In this document: in pieces, positions 40,491-50,901 of the stretch | How the letters are laid out: each line of letters starts with the position of its first letter | How positions within the stretch are numbered: the first letter of the stretch is position 1 | The notes under the pieces: generated by a model | What the model saw: only the letters and a program-made list of their open reading frames with translations | Database searches by the model: none | What the model was told of the DNA's origin: nothing | Program-made: the position numbers and the translations under genes | DNA from: Eutreptiella sp. 'Long Island Sound 2002' | Lineage: Eukaryota; Euglenozoa; Euglenophyceae; Eutreptiales; Eutreptiaceae | Assembly (NCBI GenBank): GCA_964036045.1 | Contig: OZ038378.1 | Span: 158,728,576-158,792,575 of the forward strand | Reading direction: 5' to 3' | Length of the DNA: 64,000 nucleotides

Positions 40491-42678
40491 AGATATTTTA
40501 TATCTCAGGGGGGCATACCAATAGGATCCACCAAGATCACATAGAAAACATTGATAAAAAGGGGGCACCGTCTACCTTAATAACAATGCACCAAAAATAT
40601 AGAAAATTGAGCGTAAAACACAATGAAAGACAGAAATAGATTATGTCACAATCAAGATAGTGAGACATTGATTAAAGTGATAATATTTACTTGGAAAAGT
40701 CAGTTTCAAATTTGATATAAACGTTGTTGAAAGTATTTTCATGAAACAAAGTGTTTTTGTTACCATCTTAGTTGCACCTACATTGTGTAAAGGGATTGAA
40801 AGGAAAAAAAAATAGTCGTAACAGGGAACATACTGCATGTCAAGATTGTCGGAATGTTCATAAATTCATCAAAGGCACAAATTTCGGGACAAATGAAATC
40901 AAATTAGCACACAAATGTACAAATACACAATAAGGGCATCAAGACATCAAATAATGAAGAAATGGCGAAATTTCACATCTCATGAGTGAAAAAAATACAT
41001 GAAAAAAGGGTATGATATCGGCCAATTTCAAAGGGGTGGCGAAATTTCGCTTCATTTTTGGAATTTGGCTAATTTGGGGGTTGAAATTGACTATTTAGAA
41101 TTGGACCATTGGTATGGTTCAAAAAATGGCTTTTAAAACATAAATTGAAACAGTGCCCCCCCCCCCCCCCTGCATTTCATACCCTAAAAAAGCCCCTCAG
41201 TTCGGGGTAACAAACTCGACTTTTTGAGGGTCACCAGGGTGGGCAATTAAGGCCTCCAAAGGAGTAGTACTGAATAAAATTCTGGAGTTGCAGGTTTGAG
41301 ACTTGGTATTTCTGTGTGCTTTTTGAGTTGAAAATGTCGGTTCATGCATTTGTTGTTTCTTGTTTGATTATTTGCATTAACGTAGGTCAAGTGGGTTCTA
41401 TGCAGAAATCCCCGTGCACTCTGCGACCTATTCAGCATAGAAGTGATCACAGCACTGCGGTTCAGAATTTGGTCGAGAGTGTGTGATCCTATTGTCCTAT
41501 TTCTGTTCCCTCCGGTACAGTGCACATGGGGACTAAGCGGACAACAATGACACAGAGCCCCATGAGTTTCGTCAAGTCGACGACGAGAGCTGTTTATCGT
41601 TTCAAGTTGTGTGGTGTTTGCGCGTGTGTGAGCGCGCTTGTTGCTCAGTCATGAGGCATGTGCTCCACTGGCACACTGAGATGATTCTGGCTGGTGGTTA
41701 CTCTAAGTGCTAGGGTGCGCTCTCGCGGCAGCACTGTTGCGCTGCAGCTCTAGAACTCCGGCGTGCTTGGATGTGCGTCTTAATAAATGATGGTTATGGT
41801 GTTTTTTTCCTCTGTTTTTTTCCCCGTTGGTCAAGAGCTGGATGCAATGAAAAATGAGCTAAATGCAAAAGCTGATTTGCTGCCAAGGGCTTTTGGCCCA
41901 TAGAAAACACAATTTTGGGCTCGAAAGGTTACAAGAAAAAGTGCCCTTGCTTTGTTTTGGACTCACTGAAACTGTTCTATGTTTTGTGTTTGAGCGGGTG
42001 TTCACTTTGCTTGCGTTGCCGGGTACACCCGCCCGCCGTGGGTGCCTCTTGAAGGAGTGCGTGCTGCAAGTCTCTATTACTCTTGGGCCCTTCAGAAACA
42101 CCAGGTCAAGATGCAGACATGTAGGCAGTAATTCGTTTGCCAACACTGCCCCGGCCACAAGGACTGCAGCAGGGCAAGGCGAGGGTCGGCGCTTACCAGC
42201 CGAGTTGGGTAGTATGAGGGCGTCTCGCGAAGGAGCATGCTGATCGCAAATCGTGACAAATCCATGAAGCGAGACTAGGGAGTTGGCAGTTGAAGCAACA
42301 ATGGTTGGAAAAGAGAATATAGCAATATGAAGAGATTGTGGGTATCCTGAAAAAGGATATGGTCCATAGAGCCCGAGTCATCAGGATATAGACATCATGT
42401 ATCATTCCTTTATATCACCCAAAAATTCATGTATCAACATATCATCCCATATTGCCTCCTCCACACTATATCTAGGGAAGAATCGTGAAAAATTGGTACA
42501 AATAGGTGAAACTGCTAAGGTGGATTTGGAACCCGAATGTCATGTGGGTTTACAAATGCAACTGAGCTTGTGGATCTGTAAAGTACATTGCCTACTTTTT
42601 GTTTTTTTATTTCATCAGTGATCGTGCCGCCTGTCTACCGTCATGTAGAATAAGTTTCAATACCACATTGGACTCACT
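40491..42678. other. AT-rich non-coding stretch
   Basis: Strikingly AT-rich from about 40083 onward, with poly-A tracts and few long frames. A single C14 run lies at 41157-41170. No gene, RNA or clear repeat recognised. Confidence 0.4.
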
Positions 42679-42930
42679 CTAGCCGTCCTGCTGCTTGAGC
42701 CCTCTCAAGGTCTCTTTGGGCGTGCCCATGGGCCCTTTTTTGGCCTTAAGAAGAGCAGACCCCTGAACCCCTATCACCGCAGCTTGGTGCATAGATGTAG
42801 AGCACGCATCCTTCACCCCGGTTGCTACTATGTGGGCCAGGGCGGCCACATTGAAGGGAGGGGCCCGGCCTCCTACCTTGGGAACCTTGGCGGGTTTTTT
42901 GGGGGGGTAGGTTGGCCAGTTAGTCTCCCG
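42679..42930 (-). CDS. Weak candidate terminal exon, unknown
   Basis: Minus-strand frame ending at a stop at 42679. The C-terminal ~80 residues (NWPTYPPKKPAKVPKVGG, PFNVAALAHIVATGVKDA, HQAAVIGVQGSALLKAKKG) look like genuine protein, with Lys/Pro and Ala-rich helix. Upstream of about 42930 the frame loses that character, so an acceptor near 42925 is plausible. No family recognised. Confidence 0.25.
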   Translation of the reverse strand, partial: RETNWPTYPPKKPAKVPKVGGRAPPFNVAALAHIVATGVKDACSTSMHQAAVIGVQGSALLKAKKGPMGTPKETLRGLKQQDG

Positions 42931-43305
42931 GGAGGCAAGCGGCCGGAGTGCAATTTCGAGCATTGGGAAAAAGGGTGCACGCAAAAAGGGAGAGTGGCCC
43001 GTATGTGTACCAAAGCAGAACACATAAAAGAACCCTATGTGTAAATAGTATCTGTGTATGTGGGCATGTACACTGAAAGATTTTGGTTTCAAAATCACCA
43101 CTTTTGCATGGCAACATGCATTTTGGTAGGCATTGATCTACATCTTTTTTGGAAGGCTACACGGAGGTGCCAAAGTACATGGCACTTGAAAGTCTAAAGC
43201 CCCTGGGTGGCTTTGAGTGCTTGCAAAGTGTGCGGGACGTCACGATGGAGTGGCGTGGGTAGCTGCTTATAAGCCTCTAGGAGATAGTAGGTACAAGCAG
43301 AGCGC

Positions 43306-43477
43306 CGAGTTAGGGGGGATAGAGGTGGTGTGGCGGCGGGTTAAACCTCTTCCATTGACTCCTCGGCGCTCTGCTTGTTTTTTTTTCTAAGAACATTCAA
43401 AAAAACAAGCAGAGCGCCGAGGAGTCAATGGAAGAGGTTTAACCCGCCGCCACACCACCTCCATCCCCCCTAACTCG
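43306..43477. repeat. Long hairpin, 79-base arms with one visible mismatch
   Basis: 43306-43384 is the reverse complement of 43399-43477 except for a single base (A/G at GGATAGAGG). The loop is ~14 bases (TTCTAAGAACATTC type). The inner arm starts with CAAGCAGAGCGCCGAGG, whose CAAGCAGAGCGCCGAG also occurs just outside the left arm (43294-43309). Transcription would give a nearly perfect dsRNA stem. It is far more GC-rich than its AT-rich surroundings. Confidence 0.95.
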
Positions 43478-45310
43478 CCCCCTCTCTCCCGGTATAATCC
43501 TTTCTTTTTGGATGCGAAAATCGTTCTTTTGGATGCGCTAAGAATTAAGAAAACAAAAATCTGACCAAAATCACCTAAAATTCGGAACCACCCAAAGAAT
43601 TTGCACTAAAAAAAGATTTCGAGCTGAAAAGTAATAATCCTACAAATCGAGAAACCTAAAAAAAAATGAGGCACATGTCTAACTAATGCTAAAATATCAG
43701 AAAAATACTACTAAAAGCGGGGAAAGACCAGATCCCTGAATAAAGATAAAGCACAACAAAGAATACCACCTGATGCCATATTGTTCACCCCAACCACTTG
43801 ATGGCGTCGGAAGCTGCCACTGTGCAAATGATGCACGAGATGCCTTGGTTACGGTTGAGTATGTGCAGTAGCTGTGAATATGACTGACATTCATGGCTCA
43901 AATGACAAAAAGAGCAAATGTTTTGCATGACAAAAGGCGCCCCCCCCCCCCCATGTGAATGGCCCGGGCCGTGTTTCTTCTTTCGAGAGAGGGGGTCCAT
44001 TTGCAAAGGGGGCCATGTTTCTTCATTCGAAGGGGGGGGGTCCATTGACACGCGCACGGGGGGCCATTGACGCGAATTCTCATCAAAACTCGCAAAAAGT
44101 TATTTGTGTACGCATTTTCTAGCTTTTGCCATCGGTGTAAACGTGGTGGGGACCAATGCTTGGTACCTCTTGCATCTTTGAGGTGGCTGTGGAGCTCATG
44201 CTGGCCACCTTTTGCAATTTTTTTAATGCTTTTACACCATTTTTGTTGTGGTGCTCAACATTTGTTTCCCATGCCTTTCCTTCTTCACACATACAAGCAC
44301 ACAATAGCGAACACGAAGAAAATGCGCAACTGCAACTTTAGACAAAATGATGGTTGAAACTGATGACCCCAGGCCTGCTTCAAAAAGTCTCAGCACCATA
44401 TACTTCATGTGCACAACAATGCTGTTTTCAAATAGACATGAATCCCATGCAACTGCAGTAGGCTGACCGATGGAATGAACCACGGCACTTTCATTAGTGT
44501 GCGACCAACATATGTGGTAGCTTTATATGAAAAACAGCCTGGCCAGGAGACTATTATCCTGAAACCTGCGAATTCACAACAAATTGTAGCAGGGGTAATC
44601 TTTTTTTTTAGATGCGAGATCTTTTTTTTAGATGCGCTAAAATTTAAGAAAAGTGCTAAAATTTAAGTCAAAACAGCTAAAAAATGAGCATAAACAGCTA
44701 AAAAATGAGCAAAAAAATCTAAAAAAAAAGGTTTCGCATGTAAAAAAAAAGATTCTCTACTAAAAAATAAGATTCCAACGAAACCCTAAATCTAAAAAAA
44801 AAGACATTCGCATGTTTAAAAACGTCAAAACAGCAGAATCTTTTTTTTTAGATGGCCAGGTAAAAAGGGAGATTTTGGTGAAACTAAAAGAACACAAAGC
44901 CAGGGGGGGGGAGGGGAGGCAGAAATGCAATTCCTAGGGGCACCCCACCAGACGAATCATCCACATTCCCAGGCAAACCCTGCAAAACAAGGCACAAAGC
45001 AAAAAACAGTAAAGAATGCCAACAAGACCGGAGCAGATGGCTGAGCACTTGCAGAACATGCTGTTGCAGTACACACTACATTACGTGAAGATGATGTAAC
45101 CCACTTGATGTCGTCAAGACATGCCACTGTGCAAATGATGCACAAGACACCTTCTTTGTGGAGAAGGGCTAAAATGCCGTGGATTGTTGGAAATGCCAAA
45201 CAAATATAGAACCAGCATCCCTCCCTGTGTGCACCTTGGTCCGTCCATGTTGACCGCCATCTGAAGATATTTGGAACCAGCAACACTTGAGAATGAAATT
45301 ATGGGCAAAA
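43478..45310. other. AT-rich non-coding stretch with T-tract units
   Basis: TCTTTTTTTTAGATGCG-like units at ~43500-43550, 44597-44640 and 44840-44860, with inverted CTAAAAAAAAAG forms between. The segment 43790-43850 (CCACTTGATGGCGTC... CACTGTGCAAATGATGCAC) is repeated at 45098-45155. No coding region recognised. Confidence 0.4.
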
Positions 45311-45449
45311 TTGTGCACAGCCACGCCAGGTGCAAGTGGAGAACCACTTGTGCCACACAGCAAATTGGCGAACAGCATAAAAGTGCCAACCCAATTCTGA
45401 ACCGCATGCCACCACTGGCTCACAGTTCACAGCATTCCACGCCCAAATG
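45311..45449. repeat. Direct repeat, copy 1
   Basis: About 139 bases, homologous to 45643-45779. On the minus strand both encode the same reading IWAWNAxNCEPVVACGSELG followed by WHFYAVRQFAVWH, so the repeat copies the 3' end of the unknown minus-strand frame. Confidence 0.85.
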
Positions 45450-45642
45450 GGCTTTGGTTTCTTGGTGCAGATGCTGTAAACTGGCCCATACATTGACATG
45501 CACATTGTGGCCAGTTGCATGTCAAGGAGCCATGGCCGTACATGCGGTTCACATCGGTGCAGGAACAACCTGAAATTCCGAAACACGAAGCATTCTGCGA
45601 AATACATAGAGAAATGTATTGCCTTGGATGCAACAGACACAG

Positions 45643-45779
45643 TTGTACAGCCAGGCCAGGTGCAAGTGGAGAATCAGTTGTGCCACACAGCAAATTGGCG
45701 AACAGCATAAAAGTGCCAACCCAATTCTGAACCGCATGCCACCACTGGCTCACAATTGGCAGCATTCCACGCCCAAATG
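45643..45779. repeat. Direct repeat, copy 2
   Basis: Partner of 45311-45449. It lies at the 3' end of the minus-strand frame 46558-45674, whose last ~35 residues it encodes. Confidence 0.85.
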
Positions 45780-46558
45780 TCAGAACTTGGAATGCTATGA
45801 AAAGCAGCTGCCTCAGTAAGAAACACATCTGCAATGGAATGAGAACTGGGTTTCTTATCAGTGTGCCACTTGATCGTGCACTCAGAGCCCTCCACCGCGA
45901 GCACCTTACCCCAATGCAAATAACCCTTGTCCCCTGTACGCAAGTGGTGAGTGAACACTGCACACACTTTGTCGCCCTTTGAGGCTTTGCGATGCAAATC
46001 CTTAGGCACTGACTTGACTGATGGACCGTGCAACGGAGAGAAGGGGGATGGGCTGGGTTTTGGAACTTGTGCAGGGCCATGCTCCAGAGGAGGGGAAGGG
46101 GATGGGCTGGGTTCTGTGACTGGGGCAGAAGCATGCTCCAGGGGAGAGGAAGGGGGTGGGCTGGGTTCTGAGACTTGGGCAGGGGCATGTTCCAATGCGG
46201 AGGGAGTGGATTGGTTGGGTTCTGGGGCTTGGGCAGGGGACGGGTGGTTCTTTTTGGGTCTCTTTCCACAAATGCGCTGCATTTGTGCTGTCATGGCGGC
46301 AAACAAATGCTTCAACGGTGCCCGAACCTTCGCGTAAGGTGGTCGGACATATTCCAAAGGGACCAATCCTTGGCACTTTCTGCCCACCACTTTGACTTGT
46401 ACCCAATGAAATGTTGGGGGGACTCCATGCATTTCCGCAAGCCACAGTTGGGTGTTCACGCGGACCGAGGCAACGGCACCTGTTACTCCGGACAATGTTT
46501 CATCTACCGTATCAGAACTAGTCATCGCTGCCTCCCTCAAGCATGCCTGGACCTGCCC
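45674..46558 (-). CDS. Unknown protein with Pro/Ser/Glu repeats and small barrel-like domain
   Basis: Minus-strand frame of about 295 codons. First ATG at 46525 (MTSSDTVDETLSG); upstream residues DFVGQVQACLREAA also look coding, after an acceptor-like TTGGCCAG. N-terminal part: TQLWLAEMHGVPPTFHWVQV, LVPLEYVRPPYAKVRAPL. Middle: three to four degenerate repeats of PAQVPEPSPSPSPPLEHA. C-terminal part: GDKVCAVFTHHLRTGDKGY, LHWGKVLAVEGSECTIKWH; the strand pattern suggests a Tudor/Agenet-like barrel (inference). Family unknown. Its codon content differs from the AT-rich flanks, which supports coding. Confidence 0.45.
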   Translation of the reverse strand, partial: GQVQACLREAAMTSSDTVDETLSGVTGAVASVRVNTQLWLAEMHGVPPTFHWVQVKVVGRKCQGLVPLEYVRPPYAKVRAPLKHLFAAMTAQMQRICGKRPKKNHPSPAQAPEPNQSTPSALEHAPAQVSEPSPPPSSPLEHASAPVTEPSPSPSPPLEHGPAQVPKPSPSPFSPLHGPSVKSVPKDLHRKASKGDKVCAVFTHHLRTGDKGYLHWGKVLAVEGSECTIKWHTDKKPSSHSIADVFLTEAAAFHSIPSSDIWAWNAANCEPVVACGSELGWHFYAVRQFAVWHN

Positions 46559-46566
46559 GACAAAAT

Positions 46567-46821
46567 CTGGCCAACATGGTTGAGTGCCCTACTTCACAAA
46601 ATCCAGGCATTACCTATGATCCGTTCAAATGACCTCTCTGCATAGGTCCCCCAGCGAAGGGAAACCCCTGTTCTCTGAGCAGGTGAAATTGTGCACATGG
46701 GCTCTGGCCAAGGTGGCTGAGTACCCTACTTTACAACATTCAGACATTACCTGTGATCCTCTCCGATGAACTCTCTGCATAGGCCCCCCAGCTCTAATGT
46801 TAGGGACACCCCTGTTGTGAA
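46567..46821. repeat. Imperfect tandem repeat of ~115-135 bases
   Basis: 46567-46679 and 46704-46821 share CTGGCCAA..TGGYTGAGT, CCCTACTT, AGGCATTACCT and CTCTCTGCATAGG. On the minus strand each contains TTGGCCAG, one of which is the proposed acceptor of the unknown gene, so the duplication may have copied an exon boundary. Confidence 0.65.
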
Positions 46822-47068
46822 ACACAAGTTCTGCGTAATGCACCCAAAACCTTCCACATTCATGACATCCCTGCATAGGGTACCTCCTCACCGCATGCAG
46901 CAGGCAGCAAGGAAAGAGGGCCACTGGGTGCATATTGGGTCACTCCCAAAACCCGGGTTCCCCTACTGTATGAAGTTGTGAACATGGGCAGGGGTTGGCT
47001 TGATGCAGTAGCACTCCTTGTAACCCCCCCGTGCAACTTTTTGAGACATACATGATAATCATGTAAAA

Positions 47069-47165
47069 ATCTTTTTTTTAGCGCGGAATCTTTTTTTTTT
47101 AGCACGGAATCTTTTTTTTTAGCGCGGAATCTTTTTTTTTAGCGCGGAATCTTTTTTTAGCGCGA
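47069..47165 (+). repeat. Tandem CTTTTTTTTTAGCGCGGAAT repeat
   Basis: Five units of ~20 bases, each a T7-T10 run followed by AGCGCGGAAT (one AGCACGGAAT). Related to the TTTTAGATGCG units at 43500-44860. Confidence 0.9.
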
Positions 47166-47189
47166 AATTGACCCACTGACCATTGGCCA

Positions 47190-47494
47190 TTGACCCACTT
47201 GAAGGGGAAACGGGAAGACCAGGAAGTATGAGAGTAAAACTCTCTGCTCATGGAGAAGTGTATGTTGTTGCCAGAGTGCGCTCGAAGTAAGTGTTTGACA
47301 GATTTAAGGGATACTTTACCAGGTAGTGGTGTGTATTCGTGATAAATGAAGTAAGTGGAGCTTGGTTGGTGTGACCCTGGGGGGTAGTTGATGTCGTTGG
47401 AGGCCCATTTAGAAATTGCATCAGAGTAGTCGTTGCATGGAAAGTCAGCGTGACACTTAATCCAGGTAAAAATAATATGAAGAGCTGAGGAACG
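47190..47494 (-). pseudogene. Retroelement RNase H fragment cut by the Ty3 element
   Basis: Minus-strand translation reads ALHIIFTWIKCHADFPCND, then YSDAISKWASND and HLLRAHSGNN. FTWIKCHADFPCND...DAISKWA resembles the C-terminal RNase H motif (W-x-K-x-H-x-x-x-x-x-N-x-x-x-D). The frame is interrupted at 47495, exactly where homology between the two Ty3 copies begins, so the Ty3 5' region appears to have inserted into it. Confidence 0.5.
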
Positions 47495-48379
47495 AGTAAG
47501 AAAAAGTGCTTTTCCATTGCTTTGAGGCATACTCTAGTTGTATTAGAGATGCACTGAGCATCCAGGCATTTCTATCTTAGTATTGGCCCAACCAAAAGTG
47601 GTGATACCACATTTTGACCTATGGAACCAAACACCCAATCAGGATATGGAGTGGACCCCTTAATCCCCTTTCAATGTGAGGCAAATCATCTTTTCCTGAG
47701 TTGACTGAGAACTGACATATCCAAGGCAGAGCCTATGAATTTATCTATGTTTTTCCATGAATTCTTAGCTGTCCTAGTGGTATGCACCCTAGGGGGCTGG
47801 GCACCTCTTTTTGAGAGGTCCTGGGTTCAATTCCTGGTCAGCCTAGCTAAGTAGGAAGATCCCATGTGACATGGCAGTGACCTCATCGCCACATGCCCTG
47901 CCACCTCAGCACATATGGGACCCAAAACAAAGAGTGCACATCTCCTGAGATGGCACTATGGAGAGAGAGTGACCATGGGGCAGTTTTCCAACTCTTTTCC
48001 AAAGCATTTCAGCTATCTTTGTGAATATGCATTCCGATCTGACCTGAGTTGCAGTTTCTGTGAATATCCAATCATCTTTCACTGTTTACACTGCAGCCCT
48101 TCATGCTTTGATCCTGATTCTCTTCTCCTTGCACACCTCTGGCTTGGGTTATCCTGGATTGACTATATTTCTGCAAACAAAAGGTTTGCATCTCCAAAAA
48201 CAAGCAGCAGGAAACCCTACACCGCAGCGAGCAGCAGGAGAGACAAAAACACAGTGTTGAAACCACTATAAACGTTTCTGGTAGCAAGAGGCAGTCTGTC
48301 TCTGCGCACCGGCAGCAACCCCGCGCCGTACATCCAGTAAGCCGAGTACAGGCACATATAAGCAGAAGGGTGACTGAAG
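47495..48379 (+). mobile_element. 5' flanking region of the Ty3-like element, copy 1
   Basis: Homologous to 59751-60646 from AGTAAGAAAAAGTGC to the gag ATG, with scattered substitutions and small indels. It may be a 5' LTR plus leader, but it does not start with TG, and I found no second copy directly after pol. It includes a tRNA-like segment (CTAGTGGTATGCACC at 47774, GGTTCAATTCC at 47824-47834) and the SINE-like body. A primer-binding-like TGGTAGCAAGAGGC lies at 48279-48292. Its status as LTR is undecided. Confidence 0.55.
48264..48272 (+). promoter_or_regulatory. Conserved TATA-like box upstream of gag
   Basis: ACTATAAAC, also present at the same distance from gag in copy 2 (around 60534). 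A start ~30 bases on would leave a leader of roughly 80 bases before the ATG at 48380. That conflicts with using 48279 as a primer-binding site, so only one of the two readings can be right. A second TATA-like ATATAAG at 48356 is too close to the ATG. Confidence 0.3.
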
Positions 48380-50857
48380 ATGGACACAAGGAAGGAGGAC
48401 GCCAACGTGAAGACAGCGCCAGCGCCTGAGGCACCGGCAAGGACAGCACCTGGCGCTGTACCTTCGGCGGAGCCCTTACATGGGCCAGTGGAAGCGGCTG
48501 AGGACTCCCTGGATGGACTCCAGACGGCCTTCGGGGCCCTGTCTGTCAAAGAGGTGGTCTCTCAGCCTGTGAAGAGGAAGAGAGAGAGCGAGAAGGATGC
48601 GGGAGACGAAGCAGACGAAGGAGAGGAACAAGGGCAAGACCTGATGTATGACCCTACCTTCGAAGGCGCACCAAGCGCTTCTGGCCTCCACGCATCACCC
48701 TCTCCTTTAACCACCACACTCCCAGCCGCTGCAACATCCACTCCCACAACCAACCCGCCTATGGCAGAGGGCACAGGCTTTACTGGCATGCCTCCCTACC
48801 CCGCCTATGGTATGGGCCCACCTACCACTGCGCTCCATGAGGCAACTACTGCCAGTGAGCCGGTGGCTTCCAGCTCTGCGCCGCGATGGTATGCGGCTGA
48901 ATATCCCCATCCACTACCCGCTACTGGAACCTATGTGGATGTTCCTGGGTATGCACCTGGGTATACAACCTTGAGTGGGTTGAGGAGAGGACCTGAATCC
49001 CCTGTTGGCAGAAGTAGACGATCGGGAAGATCCTCCAACAGGTCCCTGGCGCGCTCGCAGATCAACGAGGTGCTCCGAGGAGCCACTTCAAAAATCGTGG
49101 GCGACCTCACTCAAAAGATCCGGGAGAAACTGGAGCCCCTGATGATCCCGCCCCAAGCGTCACCTACTACGGTGGGAATGTCACCCCACCGAGTACAGGC
49201 CAACCACCTGGCGGCAGGGTTGACAAACACCCTGGGGAGCCTGAGGAGCCGACCGATGCCGACTCCTGCAGCTATACCGAGAAGTCCATTCGTGCCGAGA
49301 ACGGCCCAGCCGCCCTACAGCCACGTGACGAACTCGACGAGGGCCGAGCTGGACCGGCTGGGGCTGACAGCCCTAAGGGCAATGGTGGACGTGGAGCCTT
49401 ATGGCTCTAGTGATCTAGGCGGAGACCCCTCCGATGACGAGCCGCGGTCGATGACTTCTACTTCGCCCTCAGAGGACGATGACGCGGAGGACCCCGAGGA
49501 CCCAAAGGGGAAGAAGAAGAAGAAGAAGAAGAAGAAGACCCGACGCCCTGAAGGACGCAGGTCTCAGGAGGCGAAGGCTATTGCCACCTCCAAGATCGTG
49601 GTGAACCTGCCTGAGTTCACAGGCAAGGACCTCAGCGAGTTCGCTGAGAATTTTGGCCGGTTTCTACGACTGACCGGCCAAACCCACGCGAGTGGGCGAG
49701 TGAAGTGCGATCTGCTCCTGCAGTGCTGCAAGACCAAGTACCTGGAGAAGCAGGTCAGGCAGATCGTGACTAACTCCGCCACCTTTGCCGATGTGTTGGT
49801 TGCCCTGGAGAGGCAGTACCCGACCTACGAAACCGACCTCTCCATCAGGGCCGAGATCCAGAACCTGCCCGTGCTGCCCAACAACCCCAAACCTGGCAGG
49901 GTCTCTGAGCTGTTGGCTGACCTGGATCACTGGGCTGGACGACTGACGCCCGGCTCCTACAGCAGCGACGACCTGCTGTTCTGGTTGGTGGCCAAGCTCC
50001 CTCGAGAGCTATGGGACGAGTGCCGTTCGACGGCGGAGCGCAAGGCTAGATCCCTCCGCTACGAGGATCGATGCGTGCTACTCCTGGAGCTGGCGCTGGA
50101 GAAGGAGAGCGACCAGCACTTGAACGATTACCGTCCTGGAGGAGGAGGTTCTGGAGGTCATGGCAAAGGGTACCAAGGGTCCCGACCTGGGCAGGGGACT
50201 ACCCCCAAACACGCCCACGCCCGTATCATGGAGAACGTGAAGGAGCTATTCTACTGTTATGCCAGGGACGAGCAGGGCCACCTGCAGCACGCCCCTGACT
50301 GCGAGCAGGGAGACTGCTTGGTCGTCCAGGGGAAGCAGCAGGAGAAGAACACCGGCGCCAAAGCGAAGCTGCCGGATCATTACAGGTGCACTATCACGTG
50401 TGCATTCTGCGGGAAGCGGAAGCACTACGAGGATGAGTGCTACCATAAGCAACGCCTATCGGCGAAGCTTAAAGGTGAAGATCCTGGCAAAGGCTCAGGC
50501 AAAGGTGGAGGCAAAGGCAAAGGCAACGACTCCGGCAAGGGCAAGTCGAAGAGACGTGGTCAAGGGCAAGACAAGGGTCAAGGTGGACGAGGAGGAGGCG
50601 CTAACCGCCAGCCCGACAACAAGAACAAGGACAAGAACGGAGGCAACCCCAACCCTAATCCAGGGGGGAACTCCGAGCCCTCTGGAGGGCAGTCTGGTCC
50701 TACCACACGCTCACAAACGCAGGCCCAGCAAGAACAAGGAGCCAAGCGTGAGCATGAAGGTGGTGATGACGGCAACGCTAAGAAAAGGAGCCGTTTCATG
50801 AGGATGGCCCGCAAACTGCGGAACAAGGGGTTCGAGGTGACCTGTCCCGCGGAGTTC
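48380..50857 (+). CDS. gag: Ty3-like Gag with zinc knuckle
   Basis: ATG to a TGA at 50858, 826 codons, uninterrupted. The N-terminal ~370 residues are Pro/Ser/Ala-rich. A Lys run followed by TRRPEGRR (near residues 375-395) looks like a nuclear-localisation signal. The retrotransposon Gag domain spans about 400-590 (VVNLPEFTGKDLSEFAENFG, WDECRSTAERKARSLRYED). The zinc knuckle CAFCGKRKHYEDEC is at residues 674-687 (from 50399). A Gly/Lys-rich RNA-binding tail follows. It would form the particle and bind element RNA. The ending TGA is in frame with pol. An older copy lies at 60647-62482. Confidence 0.85.
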
Positions 50858-50901
50858 TGACGGGGACGCTCTGGTGGCACCCAAGACCTGGTGTTTTGGG
50901 T
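50858..50901 (+). promoter_or_regulatory. Probable UGA readthrough signal between gag and pol
   Basis: Gag ends TTC-TGA-CGG and the frame continues openly into pol. UGA followed by CGG is a context known to promote readthrough in several plant RNA viruses. A hairpin ACCCAA / TTGGGT (50879-50884 with 50896-50901) lies 18 bases downstream. The first in-frame ATG of pol (~51008) is after the protease active site, so initiation at an ATG would lose the protease. Readthrough is inferred. Confidence 0.6.

Noticed and set aside
48356-48362. TATA box ATATAAG for gag
   Set aside because: Only ~18 bases before the ATG, so transcription would start inside the coding region; the upstream CTATAAAC fits better.
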